Below are positions 9,419 to 18,461 of a DNA stretch of 57,510 bases, piece by piece. The notes below the pieces were generated by a model. It ran no database searches and was not told the origin of the DNA. It worked only from the letters and a program-made list of their open reading frames with translations. The stretch's first letter is position 1. Each line of letters opens with the position of its first letter. The translations under genes and the position numbers were made by a program. Origin of the DNA: an uncultured Duncaniella sp. (GTDB lineage Bacteria; Bacteroidota; Bacteroidia; Bacteroidales; Muribaculaceae); NCBI GenBank assembly GCA_958352885.1, contig CATWQI010000013.1:1-57510 (forward strand), read 5' to 3'.

Positions 9419-12400
9419 ATGATTTATATGCGCAGGAAAAAGTGTCTATACATATATATAATTGTGTTGGTGCTATTGGCTCCATTTGTTATGGAAGCCA
9501 ACTCGTTTTGCCGTGTGCGTCCATTTGACATTTATGACGGGTTGCCTGCAAATAATGTTTCTTCTATAGCTCAAGGGGATAATAGTTTAATATGGGTGTC
9601 TACCTGGAATGGCTTGTGCTTTTATGACGGTTACGGTTTCACTGCTTACAAGAATGATTCTGACGGGGCAATGTTGTCTACAAACCGCATAGTGACTTCT
9701 CGTCCACTTTCCAACGGGAATGTCTGGATACGTACATACGACCGCAATATATACCTGCTGGAAAGAGTGGGTGGAAAATTTATCAATGTAGGAGGAATTA
9801 TTGCCGATAAAACGGGTAATAACTTTTCGGCGAGGAATATATATACCAGCGATAGTTTGTCGTGGATAAGTGGGGCTGGGGATTTGCCAGGTGTCAGGAT
9901 AAGAAATACTATTCCGTTCAGTCCGGAGGATATCTCGGTGTTTAGAGCCTCTGACTGCTCTTTCGGGGCCAGACAGATTCGCAAGGTGGTTATGGACAGT
10001 ATAGGAAATGAATGGATTATCACTGACAAGGGAGTGCAGCTATATGGCAAGAATATAGCGGTGAAAGGATACTTTACCGATGTAATAACAATTGGAAGTA
10101 AATCTTATCTTTTCGAATCCGGAGGCGGAATTTATGTGTATTGTAAGGATAATGGTACGCTTGTAAGCAAGCACCATCTTAATGACGGCTCAGAAATAGC
10201 AATAGCGCAGGCTTATGGCGATACAGGTATTATTATCGCGACCACCTTGGGGATTGGTCTTTATAATACGGAGACGGATGACATTGAGATGATACATAAT
10301 GGAGTGCCGTCAAATTTTATGCCTGTGCAGTTGTTTATTGACTCTAAGGGACGCATCTGGACATTTGGGACTCAGCCAGGCGTGTTGCTTACCGATGTAA
10401 AAGCCGGTAAGGTATATCGGTTGCAGTCTTACTCAGACGGGCTTGCTGCAGTCAGAAGCGTACGTCCTATATGGCATGAGGATGAGTATGGGACAGTGTG
10501 GCTTGTGCCCACTGATGGAGTATTCGGCTATTTCGATGAGGTGACATTTAAAATCGAATCGCAACCTTTGACATCCGGGATCAAGAATTTCAATTCATTT
10601 CCGGTATTGGAGCGCAGTATGTCGGATCAACAGGGGAATTTATGGCTAACGTCCACTCATGGGCTTATGTTGTTGAATTTCCGGCGGCACAATATGCGTT
10701 TTTTTCAGGTAATGGGAAATGATGAGACAAGGGCTATGGTGGAACTCCGTGACGGGTCGGTACTTGCCGGAACCGCAGATGGCTATCTGGCACTCGGCAA
10801 AGAAGGTAAAACCACAGGGTTCATAGAGATCGTCGACAATGGTAAAGGTTCGATGTCATATAGAGTCTCGGAACGGCCGGTGAAATTCTCATCAAAAATA
10901 TATTCACTTACGCTTGACCGAGAGAATAGGCTCTGGGTGGGGACAAAAGGACTGGGATTGTATATTCTGGAGGAAAATGGAATTGTTAGGCATTTCAGAA
11001 ATACTGCTGATGACATTTATTCACTAAGTGATGACCAAGTTTACGATGTGGATATTGATGGAGACGGGAATGTGTGGATTGGTACATATGGCGGTGGAGT
11101 CAATCTTGCTGATTTCGTTTCCGGCGGGAAGATTCGTTTCCTTAATGCAAACAATTATTTCAAGGATTATCCACTTGATAGATTCTCTCGGGTACGTCGT
11201 GTCACGCATGATGCCAAGGGTGTGATATATATTTCCACTACGGACGGATTGTTGACTTTCAGTAATAAATTCCTTACTGATGGTTCTAAGCCGAAATATT
11301 TCATTAATAATCATGATCCCCGGAATCCGGAGTCAATTAGGACAGACAATGTTATGCAGGCATTTGTTGCTTCGGACGGGACTGTTTATGTGGCGACAAT
11401 GGGTGGGGGAGTGCAGGTGATCCGTGAAAAAAACACTCTTGACTCAAATCTACATTTTGACCCGATGAAAACTATATCAGACATCGGTTTGGATATGAGT
11501 CGCATGCCTGATGGGGGAAGCGTCTGGTCAATAGTGGAAGATAGCCGCAAAAATATCTGTATAATTCGAGAGTCCAGTATTGAAGTGCATTCTCCATCCG
11601 GGGATATTACGGTGTTCGGACCGGATGATATGCAGTCAAATCTGAAGTTCTCGGAAGCAAAACCTTTGTTTGTCGGTGGTTCAGACGTATTATTCCTGTC
11701 TACATTAGGCGGTTTGATTTCAATAGATGTTAATGAGATTTCCAAGAGTAGATATTGTCCTACAATAGTATTTACCGGGGTCAGGTTTCAAGGTGACGGT
11801 TCGATGCGTAGATTACTTGACATTGAACATATTGATGTGGAGCCTGATAAACGTAACCTGTCACTTTATTTTGCAGCCTTGGATTATTCCAATAACTATC
11901 TGTTGAGGTATGCGTACAAATTTGATTCGGAGAGTGATTGGACATACTTGCATAATAACCATGCTGTGCATCTTAACAATCTATCACCTGGAAAGCATCG
12001 TCTGTTGGTTAGAAGCACTAATGGTGACGGTGTGTGGGTGGATAATGAAAGTGTAGTGGAGCTCAATGTTATCCCCGTGTTTTGGGAGACAGCTTGGGCT
12101 AAGGTGCTGTATATTTTGATTGTCGGCTTCATCTTGTGGGTGGCGTTATATTTTTATTTCATGAAGCGCAAAAACCGGCTTCTGAATGAAATGCGTGAGC
12201 AAGAGGCTAAATTTTATTCAGATGTAAGCCATAAACTTCGTACTCCGTTGACTCTAATCGGAAGCCCTGTTTCCGAAGTGCTGCGTACAGAAAGCTTGTC
12301 TGATACTGCGCGTAATCATCTTGAACGTGTTGAACGTAATTCTGCAAACATGTTGTCGCTCGTTGACACGATGATTAAGAAAAATTATGATGGGGGAGAT

Positions 12401-13348
12401 GTGTATATAAGCGACTCTAATGTCCCGGTATGCGATAATTCATCCCGAAACTTTTCGGACGAGGCGCATTCAGGCGTCTGCGTAACAGATGTAAAGGATA
12501 GCAAGGAGTTGCTCCTTGTTGTAGAGGATAACGATGACCTCAGATCTTTCTTGTATGACATATTATCGTCACAGTATCATGTGGCTCTTGCTGCCAACGG
12601 GAAATTAGGGCTTGAAAAGGCGGCGGAACTACAGCCGGATTTTATTATTACGGATGTCACGATGCCGGAGATGGATGGTCTTACGATGGTTCATAATATA
12701 AAGCAGAACAAGTCGCTTAGTCTCATACCTATTTTGGTCCTTTCTGCCAAAGCATCAGAACAAGACCGTATTAAAGGTCTGAAAGAGGGGATAGACGATT
12801 ATATAACAAAACCTTTTAGTGCGACATATTTGAGACAACGTATAGCAAGTATAATCGCACAGCGTCGGATACTTCAGCAGGCGTATCTTGAAAGCTTGAA
12901 TAATAAGTTCTTACCGGCGACGATAATTGTGGACGCAGATGATGTCACGGTTGAGACAGAGATGGCTGATTCGAATTCTGGATGTGACGTCGGGGTTGAA
13001 ATGACTCCTGAGGACAAGGCGTTGATCGACAGACTACTTGAGTTTATGTACTCGCGGATAGAGGATGAGAATCTCCGTATTGAGGATTTGGCGGACGCAG
13101 TGGGGTTGGGACGAACGGTATTTTATGGTAAGATTAAGTCTTTGCTCGGGGTCTCTCCTTCTGATTTCCTTCGCCGTATTCGCATGCAGCGGGCGGAGAA
13201 GCTTATTACTGATACATCGCTTACATTCTCGGAAATAGCTTTCAGTGTAGGTTTCTCGGATCCGAAATATTTCACTAAATGTTTCAAAAAGGATACAGGA
13301 GTTACCCCCTCTGAATACCGCAAGAAAAATCAGAATATATCTGCATAA
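9419..13348 (+). CDS. Hybrid two-component system regulator (propeller-Y_Y_Y-HisKA-REC-AraC) without HATPase domain
   Basis: A 1309-residue one-polypeptide sensor/regulator of the Bacteroidetes polysaccharide type. In order: signal/anchor helix (about 8-27), two-component propeller repeats (about 35-760, e.g. DGLPANNVSSIAQ, LWVGTKGLGLYIL), Y_Y_Y domain (about 790-890), membrane helix (about 894-915), HisKA with FYSDVSHKLRTPLTL (His near 937), REC (about 1028-1145; acceptor Asp in FIITDVTMPEMDG), and AraC helix-turn-helix (about 1200-1309). The usual HATPase_c domain of roughly 110 residues between HisKA and REC is absent; only a 55-residue linker is present, with no N, G1 or G2 box. The frame is intact. 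It faces the GH3 gene and precedes PL22 and GH28 genes, so it probably senses a pectin oligosaccharide. Confidence 0.92.
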   Translation: MIYMRRKKCLYIYIIVLVLLAPFVMEANSFCRVRPFDIYDGLPANNVSSIAQGDNSLIWVSTWNGLCFYDGYGFTAYKNDSDGAMLSTNRIVTSRPLSNGNVWIRTYDRNIYLLERVGGKFINVGGIIADKTGNNFSARNIYTSDSLSWISGAGDLPGVRIRNTIPFSPEDISVFRASDCSFGARQIRKVVMDSIGNEWIITDKGVQLYGKNIAVKGYFTDVITIGSKSYLFESGGGIYVYCKDNGTLVSKHHLNDGSEIAIAQAYGDTGIIIATTLGIGLYNTETDDIEMIHNGVPSNFMPVQLFIDSKGRIWTFGTQPGVLLTDVKAGKVYRLQSYSDGLAAVRSVRPIWHEDEYGTVWLVPTDGVFGYFDEVTFKIESQPLTSGIKNFNSFPVLERSMSDQQGNLWLTSTHGLMLLNFRRHNMRFFQVMGNDETRAMVELRDGSVLAGTADGYLALGKEGKTTGFIEIVDNGKGSMSYRVSERPVKFSSKIYSLTLDRENRLWVGTKGLGLYILEENGIVRHFRNTADDIYSLSDDQVYDVDIDGDGNVWIGTYGGGVNLADFVSGGKIRFLNANNYFKDYPLDRFSRVRRVTHDAKGVIYISTTDGLLTFSNKFLTDGSKPKYFINNHDPRNPESIRTDNVMQAFVASDGTVYVATMGGGVQVIREKNTLDSNLHFDPMKTISDIGLDMSRMPDGGSVWSIVEDSRKNICIIRESSIEVHSPSGDITVFGPDDMQSNLKFSEAKPLFVGGSDVLFLSTLGGLISIDVNEISKSRYCPTIVFTGVRFQGDGSMRRLLDIEHIDVEPDKRNLSLYFAALDYSNNYLLRYAYKFDSESDWTYLHNNHAVHLNNLSPGKHRLLVRSTNGDGVWVDNESVVELNVIPVFWETAWAKVLYILIVGFILWVALYFYFMKRKNRLLNEMREQEAKFYSDVSHKLRTPLTLIGSPVSEVLRTESLSDTARNHLERVERNSANMLSLVDTMIKKNYDGGDVYISDSNVPVCDNSSRNFSDEAHSGVCVTDVKDSKELLLVVEDNDDLRSFLYDILSSQYHVALAANGKLGLEKAAELQPDFIITDVTMPEMDGLTMVHNIKQNKSLSLIPILVLSAKASEQDRIKGLKEGIDDYITKPFSATYLRQRIASIIAQRRILQQAYLESLNNKFLPATIIVDADDVTVETEMADSNSGCDVGVEMTPEDKALIDRLLEFMYSRIEDENLRIEDLADAVGLGRTVFYGKIKSLLGVSPSDFLRRIRMQRAEKLITDTSLTFSEIAFSVGFSDPKYFTKCFKKDTGVTPSEYRKKNQNISA

Positions 13349-13459
13349 ACAGAGATATTCAGTTCCATCTGTCGCTCCAGACTTCTCTCTCTGTATCCAA
13401 CTGAACTTCTCATGAATTGGAATTAGTGTGATAAAAAATAATCCTAAATAGTGATAGCC

Positions 13460-14782
13460 ATGAAAACCATTGAAATGAAGAAAATACTGCTATGCCTGAC
13501 AGCATTGTTGTTGCCTACGCTGGTACTTGCACAGATGGGGATGCGCTTCCCGTCTGAACGTAAGGTTATAAAAGACCCGCAGACTGGGGTGGAGCTTGTT
13601 TTCCTTACAAGTAAAAGCGGAACAGGTGATTCTAAAATATATCAAACCCATAACCAGTGGACGTCGGACGGCAGATGGGTGGTGTTCCGTTCTGACCGGG
13701 TCAAAGGTGAGGCTATGGCTGTAAATGAGGAAACCGGAGACATTGTGCAGGTGACGGAAGGTGGATTTACCGGCATGCTTTGTGTGGCTCGAAATTCAAT
13801 GATGTTATATCATATGCGAGTGATGAAAAATGAAGAAGGAAGTCGCATCGGAATGGCGGTTGTAGAGGTAAACCTCGAAAAGCTTTTTGCGGATTCTGAA
13901 GCCGGAACTCTGAAAAGTAAAAATAACTATGAGCGTATCTGTGGTGTTATACCTGCGGATATGTGCAGTGAAGGTGACATGGCTCTTGATGGCAGCGAGG
14001 AGATTGCCTATTTCCGGCTCGACAAGGAATATGCTCGTCACATGCCGATTGCAGAACCTATAGCCGACAACTTCGGACCCCGCAATATGGGGGCTGGTCC
14101 TGGCGGCATTGGCAAGATTAACCTGACGACAGGGGTGGCGGAGCCTGTGGTGGCGGTACATTTCAAAGTTGGTCACATACAAGGTAATCCTTGGCATCCG
14201 GGTGAAGTGGTTTTCTGTTGGGAGACTGGCGGTAAATCCCCTCAGCGCACGTGGATGGTCAATTCTGATGGAACAGGGCTGCGCCCTATTTACCGTGAAA
14301 CAGAATATGATTGGGTGACCCATGAGGCTGTCATAGGCGAGGATGAATTGGCGATTGCTATTTTAGGACATCGTACCATTGCTCAGGACGAACGCAGTAT
14401 GGATACAGAAAAGAATTGGGGACCTTCCGGCACTAAGGAATATCCCACGGGGCTGGCGGTGGTGAATATGCGCACCCGTGAGATAACATTGGAAGGGCAG
14501 GTTGACGGTGACAGTTTTTGGCATGTTGCCGGTTCGCAAAACGGTCATTGGGTTGCTGGTGATGATTTCGCTCGTGAGTTATGGCTCATTGACCGTCATA
14601 CGAAAGAGCGGATTCTTTTAACTGGCGGACACAAGACTACGGCTCGTGACCATGTTCATCCCACATTTAAGCCTGACGGAACGGCGATTGAAATTCAATC
14701 GGCGATGCTTTCGGAAGATGGGAGGTCAATGAATATCTGCGTGGTGCGTATCCCTCAGCATATTTTGGACCGATATAATTAA
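13460..14782 (+). CDS. Oligogalacturonate lyase-like protein (PL22 type, beta-propeller)
   Basis: About 440 residues with a signal peptide ending ALLLPTLVLAQ; the ATG at 13475 would give a neater signal and is an alternative start (a GTG at 13451 is less likely). The body reads as a WD-like propeller: TSDGRWVVFRSDR, GEVVFCWETGG and, close to the end, RDHVHPTFKPDG. The paired histidines near residues 398-400 match the metal-binding His-x-His of characterised PL22 oligogalacturonate lyases, which cut unsaturated galacturonate dimers by Mn-dependent beta-elimination. It follows the hybrid regulator by 111 bases and precedes a polygalacturonase, which fits homogalacturonan breakdown. A non-catalytic propeller homologue cannot be excluded. 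Confidence 0.75.
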   Translation: MKTIEMKKILLCLTALLLPTLVLAQMGMRFPSERKVIKDPQTGVELVFLTSKSGTGDSKIYQTHNQWTSDGRWVVFRSDRVKGEAMAVNEETGDIVQVTEGGFTGMLCVARNSMMLYHMRVMKNEEGSRIGMAVVEVNLEKLFADSEAGTLKSKNNYERICGVIPADMCSEGDMALDGSEEIAYFRLDKEYARHMPIAEPIADNFGPRNMGAGPGGIGKINLTTGVAEPVVAVHFKVGHIQGNPWHPGEVVFCWETGGKSPQRTWMVNSDGTGLRPIYRETEYDWVTHEAVIGEDELAIAILGHRTIAQDERSMDTEKNWGPSGTKEYPTGLAVVNMRTREITLEGQVDGDSFWHVAGSQNGHWVAGDDFARELWLIDRHTKERILLTGGHKTTARDHVHPTFKPDGTAIEIQSAMLSEDGRSMNICVVRIPQHILDRYN

Positions 14783-14858
14783 TTATAGGCGTGATTTAGT
14801 ATCTTAATGCCTTTTTAAGACTGTTTTATCTTTACTGAAACGTTATACCTTAAATATT

Positions 14859-16340
14859 ATGAAGAAAATCCTGTGGACTCTATTCCTGGTGAAGGTTTTC
14901 CCTTTGTACGCAATAGCTGGTAATATTATAAATGTCATTGATTTCGGAGCAAAAGGTGATGGCGTCCATATTGATAGCCCTGCCATAAATGCGGCGTTGA
15001 AGTATGCGGCGGATTCTGGGGGAGGTACCGTGGTGCTTGAAGCCGGCACTTACCTCTCTTATTCCATCCATTTGCAATCTGGAGTTACTTTGAGGCTGGA
15101 AAAAGAGGCAGTGCTCAAGGCTGTGCCGGTGACACCGACTACCGGTTATGACGAGGCTGAGCCAAATGAGTTTAAATATCAGGATTTTGGACACAGCCAC
15201 TGGCATAATTCGCTTTTGTGGGGAGAGAATCTTCACGATGTGGTATTGGAAGGTGAGGGGCTCATTGATGGTAGCGGAGTTCTGACACGTGGTGGTCAGA
15301 GAAAAAGCGAGTATGGTCAAACGACTGCTAACAAGGCTCTGGCAATGCGTGATTGCCGAAATGTAACAATCAGAGACCTTCGTTTCTTAAGTTGCGGACA
15401 CTTTGCAATGCTACTCACAGGTGTTGACGACCTTCTTATAGAAAATGTTAAGGCAGACACTAACCGTGACGGTTTTGATATCGATTGCTGCGAGAGGGTG
15501 GAGATTCGTGGGTGCAGTGTGAATACTGTCAATGACGATGCCATAGTGCTGAAATGCTCATATGCCTTAGGCAGGGAGAAGCCTACGGCAGATGTTTTGA
15601 TAGAAAATTGCTGTGTGAGTGGCTACGATATTGGAAGTTTACTGGATGGAACTTGCACAACGAGGACAGAAAAGGCACCTGACGGAGATGGTCCTACGGG
15701 ACGTATCAAACTTGGAACTGAGTCAAACGGAGGATTCCGCAACATTACCATCCGTAACTGCAAGTTCAATCACTGTAGAGGTCTAGCATTAGAAACCGTG
15801 GACGGAGCTCTGATGAAGGATATAAACGTTAGTGATATAACTATGACGGATATTTGTAATTCTCCAATATATATACGCCTTGGAGACAGAATGAGGGCTC
15901 CCGAGGGTTTCCACCGCTCTATCATTGACAATATCCGTATCAGCCGAGTAAATGTGTTCAATGCGGACTCACGTTATGCTTGTCTAATCGTAGGAGCTGA
16001 AGGGAATCCTGTTAGGAATGTCAGTATTGAAGACCTTTACGTCCAGTTTCGTGGTGGTCTGACTCTTGATGATGTTAACAAACAGCGGGGTAGCAATCCG
16101 TTCTTTTTCGGAGGCGAAGGTCAGGCGGCTATCAGCCGGCATGAAGGTTCGGGAGGATATCCTGAGCCGTCGGCTCACGGTATACAGCCGGCATGGGGCT
16201 TTTCCATTTCCTATGCTGAAAACATCCAATTGAATCGTGTCACACTCATGTGCCTTCAGCCTGATGAGCGTCCATGGTTATACCAGAATCATACCAAAGA
16301 TGTGAGGCTCAATGGGATAAAAATTTTACCGGAATATTAA
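14859..16340 (+). CDS. Glycoside hydrolase family 28 (polygalacturonase-like)
   Basis: A secreted parallel beta-helix hydrolase of 493 residues with a short signal peptide (MKKILWTLFLVKVFPLYAIAG). It starts with the GH28 entry motif INVIDFGAKGDG (24-35). The catalytic acid cluster is visible as NRDGFDID (202-209) and NDDAIVLK (225-232), equivalent to the NxD and DD motifs, followed by GRIKLGTESNGG. Many short Asn/Ile ladder repeats occur between (NVTIRDLRF, NITIRNCKF). It hydrolyses alpha-1,4-linked galacturonate in pectin or a related rhamnogalacturonan. It is the last gene of the pectin block, 76 bases after PL22. Confidence 0.9.
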   Translation: MKKILWTLFLVKVFPLYAIAGNIINVIDFGAKGDGVHIDSPAINAALKYAADSGGGTVVLEAGTYLSYSIHLQSGVTLRLEKEAVLKAVPVTPTTGYDEAEPNEFKYQDFGHSHWHNSLLWGENLHDVVLEGEGLIDGSGVLTRGGQRKSEYGQTTANKALAMRDCRNVTIRDLRFLSCGHFAMLLTGVDDLLIENVKADTNRDGFDIDCCERVEIRGCSVNTVNDDAIVLKCSYALGREKPTADVLIENCCVSGYDIGSLLDGTCTTRTEKAPDGDGPTGRIKLGTESNGGFRNITIRNCKFNHCRGLALETVDGALMKDINVSDITMTDICNSPIYIRLGDRMRAPEGFHRSIIDNIRISRVNVFNADSRYACLIVGAEGNPVRNVSIEDLYVQFRGGLTLDDVNKQRGSNPFFFGGEGQAAISRHEGSGGYPEPSAHGIQPAWGFSISYAENIQLNRVTLMCLQPDERPWLYQNHTKDVRLNGIKILPEY

Positions 16341-16386
16341 TAAATGGATCAGAGTTAAAATATTTTATAATATTTACTGCAAAAAA

Positions 16387-16418
16387 TTTGCAAGATTAAA
16401 AAAAAGTGCTTAACTTTG
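16387..16418 (+). promoter_or_regulatory. Promoter of tRNA-Lys
   Basis: TTTG (16387-16390) and TAACTTTG (16411-16418) are separated by exactly 20 bases, a full Bacteroidetes promoter. The tRNA begins about 75 bases downstream. Confidence 0.75.
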
Positions 16419-16493
16419 CATCGCTTTTTGAGAGAACATCCAACTTATGTCAGAAAGCAGAAGTTCTCTTTGTTTATAGGGGACATTAAAAGG

Positions 16494-16566
16494 GATTCGC
16501 TAGCTCAGCTGGTAGAGCACAACACTTTTAATGTTGGGGTCCTGGGTTCGAGCCCCAGGCGGATCA
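16494..16566 (+). tRNA. tRNA-Lys (TTT)
   Basis: A complete cloverleaf. The acceptor stem GATTCGC pairs with GCGGATC (one G-T pair), the D arm is GCTC/GAGC, the anticodon stem CAACA/TGTTG encloses CTTTTAA (anticodon TTT, lysine) and the T arm is CTGGG-TTCGAGC-CCCAG. Discriminator A is at 16566; CCA is not encoded. The 3' end is the integration site of the downstream mobile element and the gene stays intact. Confidence 0.95.
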
Positions 16567-16567
16567 C
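16554..16567 (+). repeat. attL: 14-bp direct repeat in the 3' end of tRNA-Lys
   Basis: CCCAGGCGGATCAC covers the end of the T stem, the acceptor strand and one base beyond. The identical copy at 34250-34263 marks the other end. Confidence 0.85.
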
Positions 16568-16575
16568 TTGAAATT

Positions 16576-16610
16576 AAACCCAAACATCTACATATCAGAT
16601 GTTTGGGTTT
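16576..16610 (+). terminator. Terminator downstream of tRNA-Lys, supplied by the element
   Basis: Perfect 14-bp arms (16576-16589 and 16597-16610) around a 7-base loop, followed by TATTATTCTT. It lies inside the element directly after attL, so the insertion brings a replacement terminator for the tRNA. Confidence 0.8.
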
Positions 16611-16625
16611 TATTATTCTTAAAGA

Positions 16626-16673
16626 TTGTCCACAAATTGTCCACCAAATGAAGAGCTGCGCTGATGTGGACAA
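16626..16673. promoter_or_regulatory. Left-end arm-type integrase sites (three TTGTCCAC copies)
   Basis: TTGTCCAC occurs at 16626-16633 and 16637-16644 (direct) and at 16666-16673 (inverted, GTGGACAA). The same octamer is clustered at the right end (34059-34097). Terminal octamer clusters of this kind are typical arm-binding sites of tyrosine recombinases. Confidence 0.6.
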
Positions 16674-16779
16674 AAATTTTTCGATGTTGAGTGTTAAATT
16701 TTCTCAAACATTATGGCCGGGGTGCTTGTTTTGTATTTCGGTGCGAATTTTTCGTGCTGCAACAACTATCCCCCCATTT

Positions 16780-17769
16780 ATGAACAACGAGGAAAAAATT
16801 GAACACGCAAAAGGGCTTCTCCGCGAATGGAAAGCCACACACCACGAGGAATACTGCAACTTCACCGACTGGATGCATGACCGCGAGGGCCCCGGCTTCA
16901 TCGCGGTATTCAACCATGCCAAGGCTTTCATGCCGCAATTTGAGACAGCCGTGCTGCTGCATCTTAAAGATGACAGCTCGAATGATGTGGGCCATCTGGA
17001 AAAGATGCTTGTCGAGGGAGGCATGGAGAACCATCTGCTGACAGGGCTGAATACTCCCCACATACCCGGCAACATTTTCCTGCCGATGTTGGCATGGATG
17101 TTCTACGGGCGCAGCTTCGAGTGTATGGTGGAGTACGGAGAAGACCTTATCAGAAATCCCAAGACTAATTTTCTTATACGCTTGGGAGCGAAACACCATA
17201 TCAAGTGGATAATCAAGAGCAGCATAGCATTGAAAGGCCGAACAGAAGAGGACTGGGCTAACTTTGTCGAGGAACAGCGCGAGATGGGCAGCGAACCTAA
17301 CGTTACCGCCAAGACCATCGCCAAGTTGAAGACAGCTTCGGAAGAAATACGGGAATTTGTAAAACCCGCAGGAAAGAAAGGTGCTCCGGGCAGAGCCGCC
17401 CGTCGTCGCCCGTTGACCGAGCTTTTGCCCAATGGCGACAATTATCTCTTTGACTGCATCGACAACCATGTGAAGATACGCAATAGCGGCAAGGATTTCG
17501 CCATGCTATTTATCGTGCTTAACGAGGGGCAGGCGTTGGCGAGAACCAATATCGTCGAGTTTCATTCCGCTCTCTCCGAAAGATACAAGGATAATCCCGG
17601 AATACCAATCCCAACCCCGCGCAGCATACAGGAGGGTCACAAGAGCTATATGGAGCTTACCGAGTACAAGGGCAACAAAATCCGAATGTTCGAGCGGCCG
17701 GAGTATATTTCCGAATACAATGACATCCGGGAGAAGCTGAGTGTAGCCGATTATATGTTTGCCGACTGA
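16780..17769 (+). CDS. Conserved mobile-element protein of unknown function
   Basis: A cytoplasmic, signal-less protein of 329 residues. The ATG at 16780 (MNNEEKIEHAKGLL) is chosen because an upstream in-frame extension runs through the tRNA and the arm repeats. The sequence is mixed alpha-helical with a basic stretch KPAGKKGAPGRAARRRP near residues 202-218 that could touch nucleic acid. No catalytic motif is recognised. It is the first gene inside the left end of the element, with its own terminator at 17800-17829, so it may be transcribed alone. Proteins of this look are carried by Bacteroides mobile elements, but no function is claimed. Confidence 0.7.
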   Translation: MNNEEKIEHAKGLLREWKATHHEEYCNFTDWMHDREGPGFIAVFNHAKAFMPQFETAVLLHLKDDSSNDVGHLEKMLVEGGMENHLLTGLNTPHIPGNIFLPMLAWMFYGRSFECMVEYGEDLIRNPKTNFLIRLGAKHHIKWIIKSSIALKGRTEEDWANFVEEQREMGSEPNVTAKTIAKLKTASEEIREFVKPAGKKGAPGRAARRRPLTELLPNGDNYLFDCIDNHVKIRNSGKDFAMLFIVLNEGQALARTNIVEFHSALSERYKDNPGIPIPTPRSIQEGHKSYMELTEYKGNKIRMFERPEYISEYNDIREKLSVADYMFAD

Positions 17770-17799
17770 CATAAGCGCTCGACCAAAACCATAATGCAG

Positions 17800-17829
17800 A
17801 AGCCATCTGACAATTTTGTCGGGTGGCTT
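17800..17829 (+). terminator. Hairpin terminator after the 16780 gene
   Basis: Arms 17800-17811 and 17818-17829 pair over 12 positions including two T-G pairs, followed by TTGTCGTTTTT. Confidence 0.65.
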
Positions 17830-18143
17830 TTGTCGTTTTTGGCAGTTTGGTTTACCCCTATTTCAGACAAATTTCTTCGTTTTATTTCGTTACGAACCAA
17901 AACGAATTTAACCCACTATCTATCAGTGTTATACATTTGCAAGTGCACGAGATTTGTGCTTTCTTTGCACCGCTGTAACGCTGAAAACGCATAGTGGTAA
18001 CGAGGCTCAACGGGGAAAATAGACCGGTCGCCCCCAACGCCTCAATACGATTGCCGATGCGTCAGGCTGAACAGCCTTTGACTGCATTTAACTGTTGTCG
18101 GTGCGGTCAATGTCTTAACCCAGACGACGCGAATAAAATCAAC
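17830..18143 (+). promoter_or_regulatory. Intergenic leader with promoter of the mobilization operon
   Basis: The only clear signal is TACATTTG at 17932-17939 (TAnnTTTG). It would give a leader of about 200 bases before the ATG at 18144. A small hairpin (AGGCT-gaac-AGCCT) occurs near 18064-18077. No convincing coding sequence is seen; an in-frame GTG at 17994 could extend the next gene but yields an atypical N-terminus. Confidence 0.5.
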
Positions 18144-18461
18144 ATGACAGGTTTATCCGAACTTTTGCAGGAAGGAGTGGCTGGGCTTACACTGGCCATC
18201 CCCCTGTGCGACCTCAAGGAATTTGCCGACTATATAGTAGCAAAGACCAAGGAGGAACTGCTGCCTACGTTGAAGGCGGCGGACACAGATCCGCTTATTC
18301 CCCGTTTGGAGGTGATGCGGATGCTTGGTGTATGCGCCAACACCCTTAGAAACTGGCGTAGGAGCAAATATCTTGAAGCCGTGCTTGTGGGCGCGAAAGT
18401 GTATTACCGCACGTCGGCTGTTAACAAAGTCCTTAATGAGTATGGAAAAGAGCGTATCTGA
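18144..18461 (+). CDS. Helix-turn-helix (excisionase/MerR-like) DNA-binding protein
   Basis: A 105-residue protein from the ATG at 18144. The C-terminal half holds a winged helix-turn-helix of the excisionase/MerR type: LIPRLEVMRMLGVCANTLRNWRRSKYL (about 53-79) followed by VGAKVYYRTSAVNKVL. Small proteins like this serve Bacteroides mobile elements as excision or operon-control factors. The following DUF3987 gene starts inside it (18436, 26-base overlap), so the two are translated together. Confidence 0.75.
   Translation: MTGLSELLQEGVAGLTLAIPLCDLKEFADYIVAKTKEELLPTLKAADTDPLIPRLEVMRMLGVCANTLRNWRRSKYLEAVLVGAKVYYRTSAVNKVLNEYGKERI

Noticed and set aside
16704..17469. Minus-strand frames opposite the 16780 gene
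   Set aside because: Cys/Ser/His-rich antisense translations with no motif; the plus-strand frame has normal protein composition.
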